A stretch of 58,419 bases of DNA from Porticoccaceae bacterium (lineage in GTDB: Bacteria; Pseudomonadota; Gammaproteobacteria; Pseudomonadales; Porticoccaceae), in NCBI GenBank assembly GCA_902562425.1, contig CACETF010000013.1, positions 1-58,419 on the forward strand. The letters are read 5' to 3'. Each line of letters starts with the position of its first letter. Positions within the stretch are counted from its first letter, which is position 1. A program made the position numbers and the translations under genes. Below, piece by piece: positions 1 through 9,352 of the stretch. The notes beneath the pieces are model-generated. The model was not told the origin of the DNA. It made no database searches and saw only the letters and a list, made by a program, of their open reading frames with translations.

Positions 1-186
1 TAACTCATTTTATTGTGGGCATGCCAGGGGAAAATTTCCCCCGCTGATTAAAAAGATAGCGACAAAAAATGACGTTAAGGTGACTGATTTATGACTAAAA
101 GATTACAATTTGCACCGATCAAAAGGTTTAGGGACAAAGGGGAAGCTTGGGAAATCAAGGATGGACTGGGTCGGGCAAATGTGTGG

Positions 187-879
187 CTAACCTCGTAGCT
201 CGCTGTGCCTAATATCCTGTCCCTTGACAACAAACACAATTTGTTCACAGAGATTCTTAGCATGATCACCGATCCGTTCCAGCGACCGAACTACCCAGAG
301 AATGTTGATCACCCGGCTGATACTTCGCGGGTCCTCCATCATGTATGTCACTAGTTCACGCAGTGCGGTCTTGTATTCAAGATCAATCTGATGATCGTCC
401 TTGAGTGTTTTCAATGCAGCTTCGACATCGAAACGTGCAAAAGCATCGAGGGCGTTTGCGAGGATGTTGGACACACCCTTACCAAGGTGCCGGACCTCGG
501 TATAGCCTTTCGAGGGAACGTCCTGCTCGGCAAGGATAATCGCGTGACTTGCTATTTTCTTGGCTTCGTCGCCAATCCTCTCCAGATCATTTACTGCCTT
601 GCTGACCATCATGACGAGCCGCAGATCGGTCGCGGCCGGTTGCCTACGAGCGATAATCAGCATGCAAGCCTCATCGATATCCAGCTCCATCTCGTCTACA
701 TGACTCTCCCTCTCGATCACACGCTCGGCCAGGGCGCTATCAACCCCTGCCACCGAGGTAATTGCATCTTTGAGCTGCTGCTCGACCTTACCCCCCATCT
801 CCATCAGCATCGTCCGAATGTCCTCTAGCTCGCCATCAAACTGCTTCACGATATGATTTTCAAAAGACATGTTTGCCAT
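187..879 (-). CDS. phoU: Phosphate transport/signalling regulator PhoU
   Basis: PhoU couples the Pst phosphate transporter to the PhoR kinase and keeps the Pho regulon off when phosphate is plentiful. The 230-residue product is close to the usual length and shows the two tandem three-helix PhoU repeats. Each repeat has an acidic metal-binding type motif, seen in HVDEMELDIDEACM in the first half and DDHQIDLEYKTALRE in the second. It is the last gene of pstSCAB-phoU, 16 bp behind pstB, the standard order in gammaproteobacteria. The start shown follows an AAGGAA-like ribosome site at a slightly long distance; an in-frame Met three codons later is also possible. Nothing odd is seen. Confidence 0.97.
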   Translation of the reverse strand: MANMSFENHIVKQFDGELEDIRTMLMEMGGKVEQQLKDAITSVAGVDSALAERVIERESHVDEMELDIDEACMLIIARRQPAATDLRLVMMVSKAVNDLERIGDEAKKIASHAIILAEQDVPSKGYTEVRHLGKGVSNILANALDAFARFDVEAALKTLKDDHQIDLEYKTALRELVTYMMEDPRSISRVINILWVVRSLERIGDHAKNLCEQIVFVVKGQDIRHSELRG

Positions 880-895
880 ATGCTAAAAATTCCTT

Positions 896-1780
896 CTAGC
901 CAAAGCGGCCAGTGATATAGGACTCCGTCAACGAGTGCTCTGGGTTTGTGAAGACCTGCTCGGTAGGATTGACCTCAATTAGCCGACCCAGATGAAAATA
1001 CGCGGTTCGCTGGGATACCCTCGCCGCCTGTTGCATGTTGTGGGTCACAATGGCGATAGTGAAATTGTGGCTAAGCTCCTCAATCAGCTCCTCAATGCGA
1101 GCAGTTGCAATCGGATCTAGTGCAGAGCAAGGCTCGTCCATGAGGATGACCTCCGGACTTACAGCGATCGCCCGCGCGATGCATAAACGTTGTTGCTGAC
1201 CGCCTGATAGCCCAGTCCCAGCTTGAAACAGTCGATCCTTCACCTCATCCCAGAGCCCAGCCCTCCGGAGACTTTTCTCTACCATCTCGTCAAGATCCGC
1301 ACGCGTCTCAGCCAACCCATGTATCTTGGGTCCGTAGGCGACATTGTCATAGATAGATTTAGGAAAAGGATTAGGTTTTTGGAATACCATCCCAACGCGA
1401 GCCCGCAATTCAACCACATCAAGTTTTGGTGAGTACAAATCTTCACCATCGATTCGAATATCTCCTTCGATCTTGCAACCATCGATCGTGTCGTTCATGC
1501 GGTTAAGTGATCTCAGAAAGGTAGACTTTCCGCAGCCGGAGGGGCCGATCATTGCTATAACCTGGTTTTTTCCAATATCTACATTGACATCATGTATCGC
1601 CTGCTTGTCACCGTAAAAAATATTCACGCCCCTCGCCGTGATCTTGGCCGCCTGTATTTCGACGCTACCCACGGTGACGTGACCCTTGGTCAACCCGATA
1701 TCAGACATATCTCCATCGCGAGTATCTCGGAAATCTGATTCAGACGGCGTACCAACACCAAAGGTCGCAGATGTATTCAT
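896..1780 (-). CDS. pstB: Phosphate ABC transporter ATP-binding protein PstB
   Basis: This is the ATPase subunit of the high-affinity PstSCAB phosphate importer, acting on the inner face of the cytoplasmic membrane. Visible motifs are Walker [10 protein letters not shown] near residues 79-87, ABC signature [14 protein letters not shown], Walker B VILMDEP and the H-loop VTHNMQQA. I chose the ATG at 1780 because a strong GGAGGAAT ribosome site lies just upstream; a longer frame reaching 1810 would overlap pstA. Even so the protein keeps about 45 residues ahead of the ABC domain, a modest N-terminal extension. It lies between pstA (13-bp gap) and phoU. Confidence 0.97.
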   Translation of the reverse strand: MNTSATFGVGTPSESDFRDTRDGDMSDIGLTKGHVTVGSVEIQAAKITARGVNIFYGDKQAIHDVNVDIGKNQVIAMIGPSGCGKSTFLRSLNRMNDTIDGCKIEGDIRIDGEDLYSPKLDVVELRARVGMVFQKPNPFPKSIYDNVAYGPKIHGLAETRADLDEMVEKSLRRAGLWDEVKDRLFQAGTGLSGGQQQRLCIARAIAVSPEVILMDEPCSALDPIATARIEELIEELSHNFTIAIVTHNMQQAARVSQRTAYFHLGRLIEVNPTEQVFTNPEHSLTESYITGRFG

Positions 1781-1793
1781 GGTTATTCCTCCC

Positions 1794-3074
1794 TCACCAA
1801 CGCCGTTCAAGTCGTTTACGCAGCCATACGGCGCTGATGTTCATCGTAACAAGAAATCCGAGTAAAACCATAATCGCTGCTGAAGTCTTTTCAATAAATG
1901 CGCGCTCAGGACTGTCTGCCCACAGGAAGATCTGTACAGGAAGGACAGTTGCAGGATCCATAAAACCGGCCGGAATATCCACAATAAACGCCACCATGCC
2001 AATCATCAAGAGGGGTGCAGTCTCACCTAGCGCCCGCGCCATACCAATAATAGCTCCGGTCAACATGCCCGGCAAAGCAAGTGGCAAGACGTGGTGAAGC
2101 ACCATCTGGTTTCGCGACGCACCCATACCTAGAGCGGCCTCTCTGATTGAGGGTGGAACTGACTTGATAGCCGCCCGGCTCGTGATAATGATAGTAGGCA
2201 ATGTCATAACCGCGAGGACCAAACCGCCCACCACAGGGATTGATCGTGGAATTTGGAAGAGATTGATAAAAATGGCAAGCCCCAGAAGACCAAAAATTAT
2301 TGAAGGTACTGCCGCAAGGTTATTGATGTTGACCTCAATAAAATCAGTTACCTTATTCTTTGGGGCAAATTCTTCGAGATATACAGCAGCGGCAATACCG
2401 ACCGGAAATGACAAGACCAAGGTCAGCATTAGCGTCAAAAAAGATCCAATAACAGCACCCCATATCCCCGCCTGCTCTGGCTCTCGAGAATCACCTCGAG
2501 TCAAAAAGTTTGCGTTGAAATGCAACTGCATACGCTCCGTATTGATCAGCGTATCCAAAACACGAATCTGCCCATCCGTAAGCCGAGCCGTATAGGCATT
2601 GCCGTCCAACCAGCTTTTGTAATACGAGTCGATATCGTCATCTGCAAGAATCCACAATGTCTCTTTAGAACCTAGCAGACCCGGATTAGCCAGAAGACGG
2701 TCCTTTATGTCATAACCTGCCGCACTACTTACAAGCGCATATAGCTTACGTCTTTCACCACGTTTTCGTATGTCGGGGAAATCTCTACGTAGCGCCTGTT
2801 TGTAAAGTGCCTCCCAATCTCCCGAATTTACCTGTCGCTGATCAGCTAAATTTTCAATTCCCAGGAGGTCTTTTTCATAAGTCACATCAAGTGCAATGTA
2901 AGTCGCCGAAAAGGCGCCTGTGCCCTTTATAAAAATATCTACAAAGACCAGAAGGACTGCGGCAAGGCCCAGTGAAACAGCCAGCATGCCGCACCCCCTG
3001 AACGCCCGCTCGGCACGATAGCGCCCGACAAGCGAGCGCTGAATCTTCTCTAGATAGATTGGTTCCTTACTCAT
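1794..3074 (-). CDS. pstA: Phosphate ABC transporter permease PstA (long form)
   Basis: Inner-membrane permease subunit of the Pst phosphate importer. The C-terminal half, from about residue 200, carries the transmembrane permease domain, with the [13 protein letters not shown] coupling-helix motif that contacts PstB. One N-terminal membrane segment (about residues 25-50) is followed by some 150 soluble, probably periplasmic residues. That makes 426 residues against roughly 300 in Escherichia coli; long PstA forms occur in Pseudomonas-like and marine gammaproteobacteria. It overlaps the end of pstC by 8 bp, which suggests translational coupling. Confidence 0.96.
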   Translation of the reverse strand: MSKEPIYLEKIQRSLVGRYRAERAFRGCGMLAVSLGLAAVLLVFVDIFIKGTGAFSATYIALDVTYEKDLLGIENLADQRQVNSGDWEALYKQALRRDFPDIRKRGERRKLYALVSSAAGYDIKDRLLANPGLLGSKETLWILADDDIDSYYKSWLDGNAYTARLTDGQIRVLDTLINTERMQLHFNANFLTRGDSREPEQAGIWGAVIGSFLTLMLTLVLSFPVGIAAAVYLEEFAPKNKVTDFIEVNINNLAAVPSIIFGLLGLAIFINLFQIPRSIPVVGGLVLAVMTLPTIIITSRAAIKSVPPSIREAALGMGASRNQMVLHHVLPLALPGMLTGAIIGMARALGETAPLLMIGMVAFIVDIPAGFMDPATVLPVQIFLWADSPERAFIEKTSAAIMVLLGFLVTMNISAVWLRKRLERRW

Positions 3075-4455
3075 ACTGCTCCCTGAACCGTTTTACTACC
3101 TTCAAGGCGATGATGTTTAGGATCAAGGTAATTAGGAAAAGTACGAGACCCAATGCAAAAGCGGCTAATGTTTTAGGGCTATCAAACTCCTGATCTCCCG
3201 TCAGCAGGGTGACAATCTGTACGGTAACTGTGGTCACTGAATCAAGAGGGTTAAAGGTCATATTTGCCGCGAGACCTGACGCCATGACAACAATCATCGT
3301 CTCGCCGATAGCTCTGGAAATGGCCAGCATGATTCCTGCAACGATACCCGGTAAAGCTGCCGGAATCACGACGCGTATGACAGTCTCAGAATGAGTTGCT
3401 CCCATCGCCAGAGAGCCATCACGCAAGGACTGGGGTACCGCGGTGATGACGTCATCTGACAAAGAAGAAATAAATGGAATGATCATTACTCCCATTACGA
3501 GCCCTGCCGCTAGGGCACTTTCAGAGGAAACGGAAAAGCCATATCCCTGACCAAGGTCTCGCAAAAAAGGCGCTACAGTAAGTGCAGCGAAAAAACCATA
3601 AACCACCGTCGGGATCCCCGCCAAAACCTCAAGGGCCGGCTTCGCATAGGCGCGAACCGATTTATGGGCGTACTCCCCCAAAAAAATTGCCGACATGAGG
3701 CCAATCGGGACGGCGACTACCATTGCCACAGCAGATACCAGCAATGTTCCAACGAACAAAGGCACGGCACCAAAGCTGCCAGATGATCCAACCTGATCAT
3801 CCCTAATCGCTGTCTGGGGGCTCCACTCAAGACCGAAAATGAAATCAACAACCGGTACGGATTGGAAAAACTGCAGCGACTCGAAAAGGACGGAGAAAAT
3901 AATACCAAAGGTTGTAAATACAGCCACACACGCACAAAAAAAGAGAGCATACTTTATTGAGGCTTCAACCCTAGGGCGTGATTGAAGCTCTGGGGTGATT
4001 CTTGACCGAGCCCAGATCAAACCTACTAATGAAACGCATGACGCTAACGCCGTAACACTCCAGCGAGAGATCTGAGTCAGCCTATTGAGCTCCTCAGCGG
4101 CCGCAACCAAAATCGCCGGTTGATTTGCCTTAGGCAAGACGCCCTGCGCAATATTAGCAATCTTATTTGCCAGCAACTCGCGGCCTCCAGGATCACCAAG
4201 AAACTGACCCGCCGGCAGAGAATCGAGTACCATAGCGGAAATTACATGTCCTGAAAAAATAATCCAAAGAATCAGCAGGAGCACGGCAGGAAGGCCGCAG
4301 CAAAGCGCAGTGTAATGACCATGGTAATCAGGCAACGAGTGGAGTTGACGAGAACCTCCAGCCAATTTTGCTATGTGGTTAGCCCTACCGCGACCAACAT
4401 AAAACGCCGCCGCAGCGAACGCCAGCAAAAGAAGTAACAGATTATTTGCGTGCAT
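3067..4455 (-). CDS. pstC: Phosphate ABC transporter permease PstC (long form)
   Basis: Partner permease of PstA in the Pst importer. The protein has 462 residues, far above the roughly 320 of E. coli PstC. The extra part is N-terminal: an initial hydrophobic helix (MHANNLLLLLLAFAAAAF), a second membrane span near residues 50-75 and a loop before the conserved permease domain that starts around residue 165. The coupling motif DGSLAMGATHSET is present. It lies 75 bp behind pstS and overlaps pstA by 8 bp. Confidence 0.96.
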   Translation of the reverse strand: MHANNLLLLLLAFAAAAFYVGRGRANHIAKLAGGSRQLHSLPDYHGHYTALCCGLPAVLLLILWIIFSGHVISAMVLDSLPAGQFLGDPGGRELLANKIANIAQGVLPKANQPAILVAAAEELNRLTQISRWSVTALASCVSLVGLIWARSRITPELQSRPRVEASIKYALFFCACVAVFTTFGIIFSVLFESLQFFQSVPVVDFIFGLEWSPQTAIRDDQVGSSGSFGAVPLFVGTLLVSAVAMVVAVPIGLMSAIFLGEYAHKSVRAYAKPALEVLAGIPTVVYGFFAALTVAPFLRDLGQGYGFSVSSESALAAGLVMGVMIIPFISSLSDDVITAVPQSLRDGSLAMGATHSETVIRVVIPAALPGIVAGIMLAISRAIGETMIVVMASGLAANMTFNPLDSVTTVTVQIVTLLTGDQEFDSPKTLAAFALGLVLFLITLILNIIALKVVKRFREQYE

Positions 4456-4530
4456 AAGTCAAAGCTAAACCTTCGTAGTCTGCGCGAGTGTAATTGCTCA
4501 ATAGCGCGCTACTGTGACAAACCGCGTCGA

Positions 4531-5589
4531 TTATTTCAATGGTTCATCGCCATTCATCGTCACTAGCCCCCGAATTTTTTTCGCCTGGCTTCGACGCATG
4601 TCATTTGGCAACGGGATCATCCCTTTTTCCGCTAGGTACCCCTCTCCACCCCATGCCCTCTCACTGGTGAATTCATAAAGAAAATCTTCAATTCCTGGCA
4701 CCACGCCAATGTGTGCCTTTTTCGCATAAAAGTATAGTGGGCGAGATATAGAATAGGATCTATCCGCAATAGAGTCGAATTCTGGTGCAATAGATTCTAT
4801 CTGAGAGCCCTGAACCGTATCAGCATTCTGATCTAAGAAGCTAAATCCAAAGATTCCTAGTGCCCTCGGATTCGCCTGCAGCTTCTGGACGATTAAGTTA
4901 TCATTCTCTCCCGCCTCAATGTACTGCCCGTCCTCACGGATCGTGTGGCAGACAGTCTTGAACCTATCTTTGTCGGTCTTTTGGAGGCCCGCTATCCATG
5001 AGATCTGTTTGCAGCCACCTTCCATCGCCAACTCCACAAAAGCATCGCGGGTACCTGATGTCGGTGGTGGTCCCAAAACCTCAATCTTTGTCGCCGGCAA
5101 CCCCTCATTTACCTGCTTCCAGGTCCTGTAAGGATTTTTAATCAATTGACCGGCAACTTCCCCGGGAACGTGCGCTGCCAACGCCAAAAATATGTCCTTG
5201 CGGGTGAGGTTCATAGGTTTGGTGGCTATTGAATTCGCCAAGACTATACCATCATATCCAATGTGAACTTCAATTATCTCCTTCACTCCATTTTTTTGAC
5301 ATTGGTCGAACTCGGATTTTTTCATGCGGCGTGATGAGTTCGTTATGTCTGGGAAATTCGTCCCGATGCCCGAGCAAAACAACTTCATCCCACCGCCAGA
5401 GCCTGTCGATTCAACTTTTGGAGTCGGCTTCTCATTACTGCGGCCATACCGCTCAGCCACCACAGTTGAAAACGGATATACCGTCGATGAACCTACAATA
5501 GCGATCGTCTCTCTTGCCGAGACGAGACTCGCGGCCGCCAGCAAGAAAAGGTTCACAACGATAATTTTAGTGATCTTACAGTGCGACAT
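4531..5589 (-). CDS. pstS: Periplasmic phosphate-binding protein PstS
   Basis: Periplasmic substrate-binding protein that hands phosphate to PstCA. The ATG at 5589 has a GGGGGAG ribosome site 7 bases upstream and opens a clean signal peptide (Lys-containing start, hydrophobic core LFLLAAASL, cleavage near LVSA-RE). A longer open frame to 5676 would start inside the PhoB boxes, so I rejected it. Phosphate-binding loops are visible: GSSTVYPFS near the mature N terminus, ESTGSGGGMK and TSGTRDAFVE. The 352 residues fit the family. It is first in the pst operon and is preceded by three tandem Pho heptamers. Confidence 0.96.
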   Translation of the reverse strand: MSHCKITKIIVVNLFLLAAASLVSARETIAIVGSSTVYPFSTVVAERYGRSNEKPTPKVESTGSGGGMKLFCSGIGTNFPDITNSSRRMKKSEFDQCQKNGVKEIIEVHIGYDGIVLANSIATKPMNLTRKDIFLALAAHVPGEVAGQLIKNPYRTWKQVNEGLPATKIEVLGPPPTSGTRDAFVELAMEGGCKQISWIAGLQKTDKDRFKTVCHTIREDGQYIEAGENDNLIVQKLQANPRALGIFGFSFLDQNADTVQGSQIESIAPEFDSIADRSYSISRPLYFYAKKAHIGVVPGIEDFLYEFTSERAWGGEGYLAEKGMIPLPNDMRRSQAKKIRGLVTMNGDEPLK

Positions 5590-5658
5590 TAACAACTCCC
5601 CCGAATAATTTATGTTTAAATTAACTTGCAAAGGTATATCGATGAGAAAAACAACCAT

Positions 5659-5687
5659 ATGAAAATTATGTGACAAAATGATGACAA
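5659..5687 (-). promoter_or_regulatory. Triple Pho box (PhoB-binding repeats) upstream of pstS
   Basis: Read on the minus strand, three heptamers, TTGTCAT (5687-5681), TTGTCAC (5676-5670) and TTTTCAT (5665-5659), repeat with an exact 11-bp pitch separated by AT-rich tetramers. This is the known PhoB recognition architecture (CTGTCAT-like direct repeats). They lie 70 bp ahead of the chosen pstS start. Confidence 0.88.
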
Positions 5688-5719
5688 ACTTTGAGAGATG
5701 TCATCAATTTGTAATAAAT

Positions 5720-5748
5720 ATGACATACATTTGTCACTAAATTTTCAC
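5720..5748 (+). promoter_or_regulatory. Pho box upstream of the porin gene
   Basis: On the plus strand TTGTCAC (5731-5737) and TTTTCAC (5742-5748) lie 11 bp apart, with a weaker heptamer ATGACAT (5720-5726) one pitch upstream. They point toward the porin at 5799, 50 bp downstream. Together with the opposing boxes at 5659-5687 they make a divergent PhoB-controlled region. Confidence 0.8.
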
Positions 5749-5798
5749 AAAAGTCGATCACTCAAAAACCTTACTCACCTATAAAAAAGGAAACTGGC

Positions 5799-6818
5799 AT
5801 GAAATTTTGGTCAATATTCCCCTTAGGTACTATAGCGATTTCAATCTCTCTGCTTCCAATATCTCTCGCCCGGGCCGAGGAGAAGCTTTACGGAAAACTT
5901 AACCTTTCTTTGGTAAACACTAGCGTCAACGAGTCGGATGAATGGAAACTTAACAGCAACGCCTCGCATATCGGATTTACCGGAAAACGGTCGCTTTCAG
6001 ATAAGCTCCTTATTCATTATTCGGCAGAATTCGAGATATATGCCGATGACGGCAATAAAACTACAAAAAATACGATCTGCTCTCAAAGCGTCAACGGCGA
6101 TGAGAGCTGTCTGGTAGGGAGCGATAAAACCACATTTTCGCAGCGAAATATCACTATTGGCATAAGTAATAATCTCGGAAAGCTCTGGGCAGGTAAACGG
6201 GATACACCGACCAAGGTTGCCCAGAATAAGATAGACCTCTTCAATGATCTTGAAGGAGATATCAAGAATACCTTCGAAGGAGAAAATCGCGTATCTAATA
6301 TGATCGGTATTACCACCTCTCGGCTCAACGGTTTGGAGGCAACCTTGGTTGTGGTGCCCGGTGAGGGAAATGATACCAACGGTGACGGCATTGATGATGG
6401 CGGCCTCGCAGACGGTGTCGGCTACTCCTTAAATTACACTGGGGATAATATTTACCTTGCAATCGCCGGTGACAAAGATATCGACAATCAGGATCTTTTG
6501 CGCCTTGTGGCTCGCTACCGCATAGATGCGCTGACACTAGGATTTATGCATCAAAAAAATAAGGACAACGGCGGTACCCTCGATGAGAAGGGTTCCTTCT
6601 TGAGTACATCCTTTAAAATCGGAAACACAGTTCTGAAGGCGCAGTATGGCCGTGTGACAGGGAACGACGCTAAAGAAGAGGAAACAGTATCAATGGGCGC
6701 CGACTACAAAATCACCAAAGACACAAAGTTTTACGGTTTCTACACTGAAAATCGAGACTTTGATGGGAGCAATGACAAACAGCAGGCCATCGGTATCGGT
6801 ATCGAGCAAAAATTTTGA
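5799..6818 (+). CDS. Outer-membrane porin, probably phosphate-starvation induced
   Basis: A Gram-negative general-porin type beta-barrel protein of 339 residues. A signal peptide ends near residue 26 (SLARA-EE). The mature start EKLYGKLNLSLVN and the C-terminal beta strand ending in Phe (GIGIEQKF) are typical of porins, as is the alternating-residue strand pattern throughout. An acidic loop near residues 191-201 (DTNGDGIDDGG) resembles calcium-binding loops. The gene is divergent from pstS, has its own Pho box and is convergent with phoR, so it probably takes up phosphate or other anions under phosphate stress. Substrate preference cannot be read from sequence. An AAGGA ribosome site precedes the ATG. 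Confidence 0.88.
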   Translation: MKFWSIFPLGTIAISISLLPISLARAEEKLYGKLNLSLVNTSVNESDEWKLNSNASHIGFTGKRSLSDKLLIHYSAEFEIYADDGNKTTKNTICSQSVNGDESCLVGSDKTTFSQRNITIGISNNLGKLWAGKRDTPTKVAQNKIDLFNDLEGDIKNTFEGENRVSNMIGITTSRLNGLEATLVVVPGEGNDTNGDGIDDGGLADGVGYSLNYTGDNIYLAIAGDKDIDNQDLLRLVARYRIDALTLGFMHQKNKDNGGTLDEKGSFLSTSFKIGNTVLKAQYGRVTGNDAKEEETVSMGADYKITKDTKFYGFYTENRDFDGSNDKQQAIGIGIEQKF

Positions 6819-6981
6819 CGGAGGTGTGAAGTGTCTTGGGGCCTCACGTTACCAATGAAGCAGACCAAAACAGGTAAAACATATTATTACAAAAACCAGT
6901 TCATCTGCGGGTCGAGTTTCAAAAAGTTTTCTTGGGTGCAGCTGCAAAATCTCCGGCAACACAAACATCTAATCTCCTTTG

Positions 6982-8277
6982 TCAATGACCTTGATGCAAG
7001 TGCTGCTTTGGGAGCCTACACCGAAATTCGGCTCCCTCACCAGGAATACTATGTATGATCAGGCTACCTCCGTATCGATTTAAAGTATGCTTTACAATTG
7101 CTAACCCGAGGCCGGTCCCCCCGGAAATAGAGTGTCGACTGCTGTCTACTCGATAGAACCGCTCTGTGATGCGAGGAATTTCTGATAACTCCATACCGAT
7201 GCCATCATCAATGACGACGATTTCCCAGTCCTCTTCCTCATCTCTGACTTGAATCTGAATATGAGCGCCCTCTGGATTGTGTTGAACAGCATTAATGACG
7301 ATGTTACCGACCATGCTACGCATCTCCTTTTCATCGACATACAACATAATTTCATTGTCACAATCAATTTCGAAATGATGGCGACCCTCACTCAAAAGTT
7401 CCGCATCACCTACAACTGCAATGAGCACGGTGTGTAATTGTAATGGTTCCAAGTTTTTTGGTTGTGGCTCTGATTCGAGTTCTGATAACACCAACAAATC
7501 CTCTGCGAGGTTTTGCATTTTTTCTGCCTGCTCACTAATACTATCGAATGCAGTCGCTAAACCAGAGGGTACCTCAGATGCATCTTTTATCGTCTCTACG
7601 TAACCCTTGATAACTGTCAGCGGTGTCCTTAATTCATGAGAAACATTGGCCACAAATTCCCTCCTCAGCCTCTCTACGCTGGTTATCCGCGTAATATCTG
7701 TAACTATCAATACAACCTCACCCTTACCGAAATAAGAACCGGAAAACTCCAGTGTCCGGCCCTCATGTGTAGTTGAGGATAGCTCCAAGGGGTCGACGAA
7801 TGAGGAGGAAATAAATTTTAGGAAATCAGGATCTCGAATCAAGTTAACAATCGCGTTCCCTCGGTCCTCTGGGCGTAACCCTAACATCTTTGTGGCTGCG
7901 CGGTTCCACCAATCGAGCGAATTATTCGCATCCAAAACCAGAAGGCCCTGATCGAGGACCTCAGTCATGCGCATGGTCCGGGTTATTGTGTTGCTCATCT
8001 TCTTCTTAGTACGGCGGTGACGACGCTTCTGTCGGTTAAGAGCGTCGCTAATCTCTCCCCACACACCGTCAGTGTCTGGCGGAGCCGATCGCATTCCGGA
8101 ATCTACCCACCTGAATATCCGTCGCACGCTACGAACTGAGAGGAACAGATATGCCAGCAGACCGATCAAGACTCCCTCGAGAGCTGCCTGAAAACTTATT
8201 CCCAAAATTAGACCAATCGCGATGACTGCTAGGATACGCCGTAACTCGACAGAAAGTCCTGCTCGCACGAAATTCAA
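6982..8277 (-). CDS. phoR: Phosphate regulon sensor histidine kinase PhoR
   Basis: Membrane-bound kinase/phosphatase for PhoB. Order of parts: two N-terminal transmembrane helices (about residues 12-48) with almost no periplasmic loop, a basic linker, a PAS domain (about 95-195), HisKA with the H-box VANVSHELRTPLT (about 210-220), and a C-terminal HATPase domain with the N box NIVINAVQHN, the G1 motif IDDGIGM and the GGTGLGLAIV box. The 431 residues match PhoR. It lies 21 bp behind phoB, and the two form an operon. Lack of a sensing loop agrees with PhoR receiving its signal through Pst/PhoU. Confidence 0.96.
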   Translation of the reverse strand: MNFVRAGLSVELRRILAVIAIGLILGISFQAALEGVLIGLLAYLFLSVRSVRRIFRWVDSGMRSAPPDTDGVWGEISDALNRQKRRHRRTKKKMSNTITRTMRMTEVLDQGLLVLDANNSLDWWNRAATKMLGLRPEDRGNAIVNLIRDPDFLKFISSSFVDPLELSSTTHEGRTLEFSGSYFGKGEVVLIVTDITRITSVERLRREFVANVSHELRTPLTVIKGYVETIKDASEVPSGLATAFDSISEQAEKMQNLAEDLLVLSELESEPQPKNLEPLQLHTVLIAVVGDAELLSEGRHHFEIDCDNEIMLYVDEKEMRSMVGNIVINAVQHNPEGAHIQIQVRDEEEDWEIVVIDDGIGMELSEIPRITERFYRVDSSRHSISGGTGLGLAIVKHTLNRYGGSLIIHSIPGEGAEFRCRLPKQHLHQGH

Positions 8278-8298
8278 TTCCTTGATGAACCCCCTAAA

Positions 8299-8988
8299 CT
8301 ACCGGATAGAAAACCGATATCCAGCTCCACGTACAGTCTGCACATACTGATCACATCCTGCAACCGCAATCGATTTACGCAGGCGCCTTATATGAACGTC
8401 GATTGTACGTTCATCCAAGTACACATTGGCACCCCAGACAAAGTCTAGAATCTGATCACGAGAGAAGACCCTATTCTGATGTTTAAGGAAAAAATGTAAT
8501 AACCGATACTCAGTTGGACCCAGTGTTATTTCCTCGCCGGCGATGGTCACAAAATGACTAATCGGATCAAATCGTAGAGAACCTGCCTCGATAATCTCTT
8601 TTACCTCATCCTCCGAAATACGCCTGAGGACTGCCTTGATGCGGGCCACCAGCTCGCGCGGAGAAAAGGGCTTCGACACATAATCATCTGCTCCGGAATC
8701 AAGGCCAACGACCTTCCCCCCCTCTTCAGCCTTTGCCGTAAGCATAATTATCGGGACATTCTTAGTCAGTGGATCACGTTTAAGCCTCCGCAATAGCTCA
8801 AGGCCGGTGGTACCTGGCATCATCCAATCAAGCAACACGATATCAGGCCGCCGATCAATTATTGCAGCATGTGCCAGCCGAGCATTTTCTACTTCCAGAA
8901 CAATAAAGGATGCTGCTTCCAGTACCATTGTCAACATATCCCTTATCGCAGGCTCGTCGTCAACCACTAGTACCGTCTTTTTAGGCAT
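8299..8988 (-). CDS. phoB: Phosphate regulon response regulator PhoB
   Basis: OmpR-family transcription factor that binds Pho boxes. The receiver domain has acidic residues VVDDE, the phosphorylated Asp54 (VLLDWMMPG) and Lys in MLTAKAEEG. The C-terminal winged helix contains TPTEYRLL-like GPTEYRLLHFF and the recognition region TIDVHIRRLRKS. I prefer the start at 8988 (protein begins MPKKTVLVVDDE, 229 residues); another Met nine codons upstream would leave almost no leader if the promoter follows the Pho boxes at 9047-9086. No strong ribosome site helps decide. Confidence 0.96.
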   Translation of the reverse strand: MPKKTVLVVDDEPAIRDMLTMVLEAASFIVLEVENARLAHAAIIDRRPDIVLLDWMMPGTTGLELLRRLKRDPLTKNVPIIMLTAKAEEGGKVVGLDSGADDYVSKPFSPRELVARIKAVLRRISEDEVKEIIEAGSLRFDPISHFVTIAGEEITLGPTEYRLLHFFLKHQNRVFSRDQILDFVWGANVYLDERTIDVHIRRLRKSIAVAGCDQYVQTVRGAGYRFSIR

Positions 8989-9046
8989 ACTCGCGTCTTC
9001 AAATACAGATTTCATGTCTAAGTTACTACTATTACATTAAATTCTC

Positions 9047-9086
9047 GTGACAAATAAATGATAGATTGATGACAAAATTATGACAT
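9047..9086 (-). promoter_or_regulatory. Four tandem Pho heptamers upstream of phoBR
   Basis: Minus strand heptamers ATGTCAT (9086-9080), TTGTCAT (9075-9069), CTATCAT (9064-9058) and TTGTCAC (9053-9047) repeat with an exact 11-bp pitch. Four in register suggests two adjacent PhoB dimer sites and strong autoregulation of phoB-phoR. A TAATGTAAT stretch near 9030-9040 could supply the -10 element. Confidence 0.87.
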
Positions 9087-9352
9087 TTTTCTTATAAGGT
9101 ATGTGCTTATACATTTCGTTTGGCTTGGTGCCCTCTCGTATGCTATCTAGGATTATTTTCCATTTTACAGCCTCAGTCATGCTTTGCAGCAGCATGTATA
9201 TTTGTTTACATTAGCCAATCAGCCACTTTTGATTCAAGTGGGCAAGTCACACAAAAACCAACAACTGCATTTCGTTGCGAAAAAAATGATGGCTCGCAAT
9301 TAAAGAAAAAGAAATAACGGGTCAAACTCAACATCCGTTTATCAACCTGATG
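9087..9352. other. Intergenic stretch without a recognisable gene
   Basis: Between the phoB regulatory region and the end of the GIY-YIG gene I see only a short plus-strand frame (about 65 codons from 9120) with low-complexity composition, no convincing ribosome site and no recognisable family. I do not call it a gene. No hairpin followed by a T-run is obvious. Confidence 0.5.

Noticed and set aside
59-110. GACAA/TGACG/TGACT repeats near the left edge as a Pho box
   Set aside because: The heptamers are not in 11-bp register and no gene start is in reach.
75-269. Minus-strand frame overlapping the end of phoU
   Set aside because: It overlaps phoU in another frame, has no ribosome site and no recognisable family.
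6831-7058. Plus-strand frame of 75 codons after the porin
   Set aside because: Its last third is antisense to phoR, the composition is not domain-like and it has no family match that I recognise; a GTG start with a GGAGGTG-like site just upstream is the only point in favour.
9120-9317. Plus-strand frame of 65 codons ahead of the GIY-YIG gene
   Set aside because: Low-complexity, no ribosome site, no known family.
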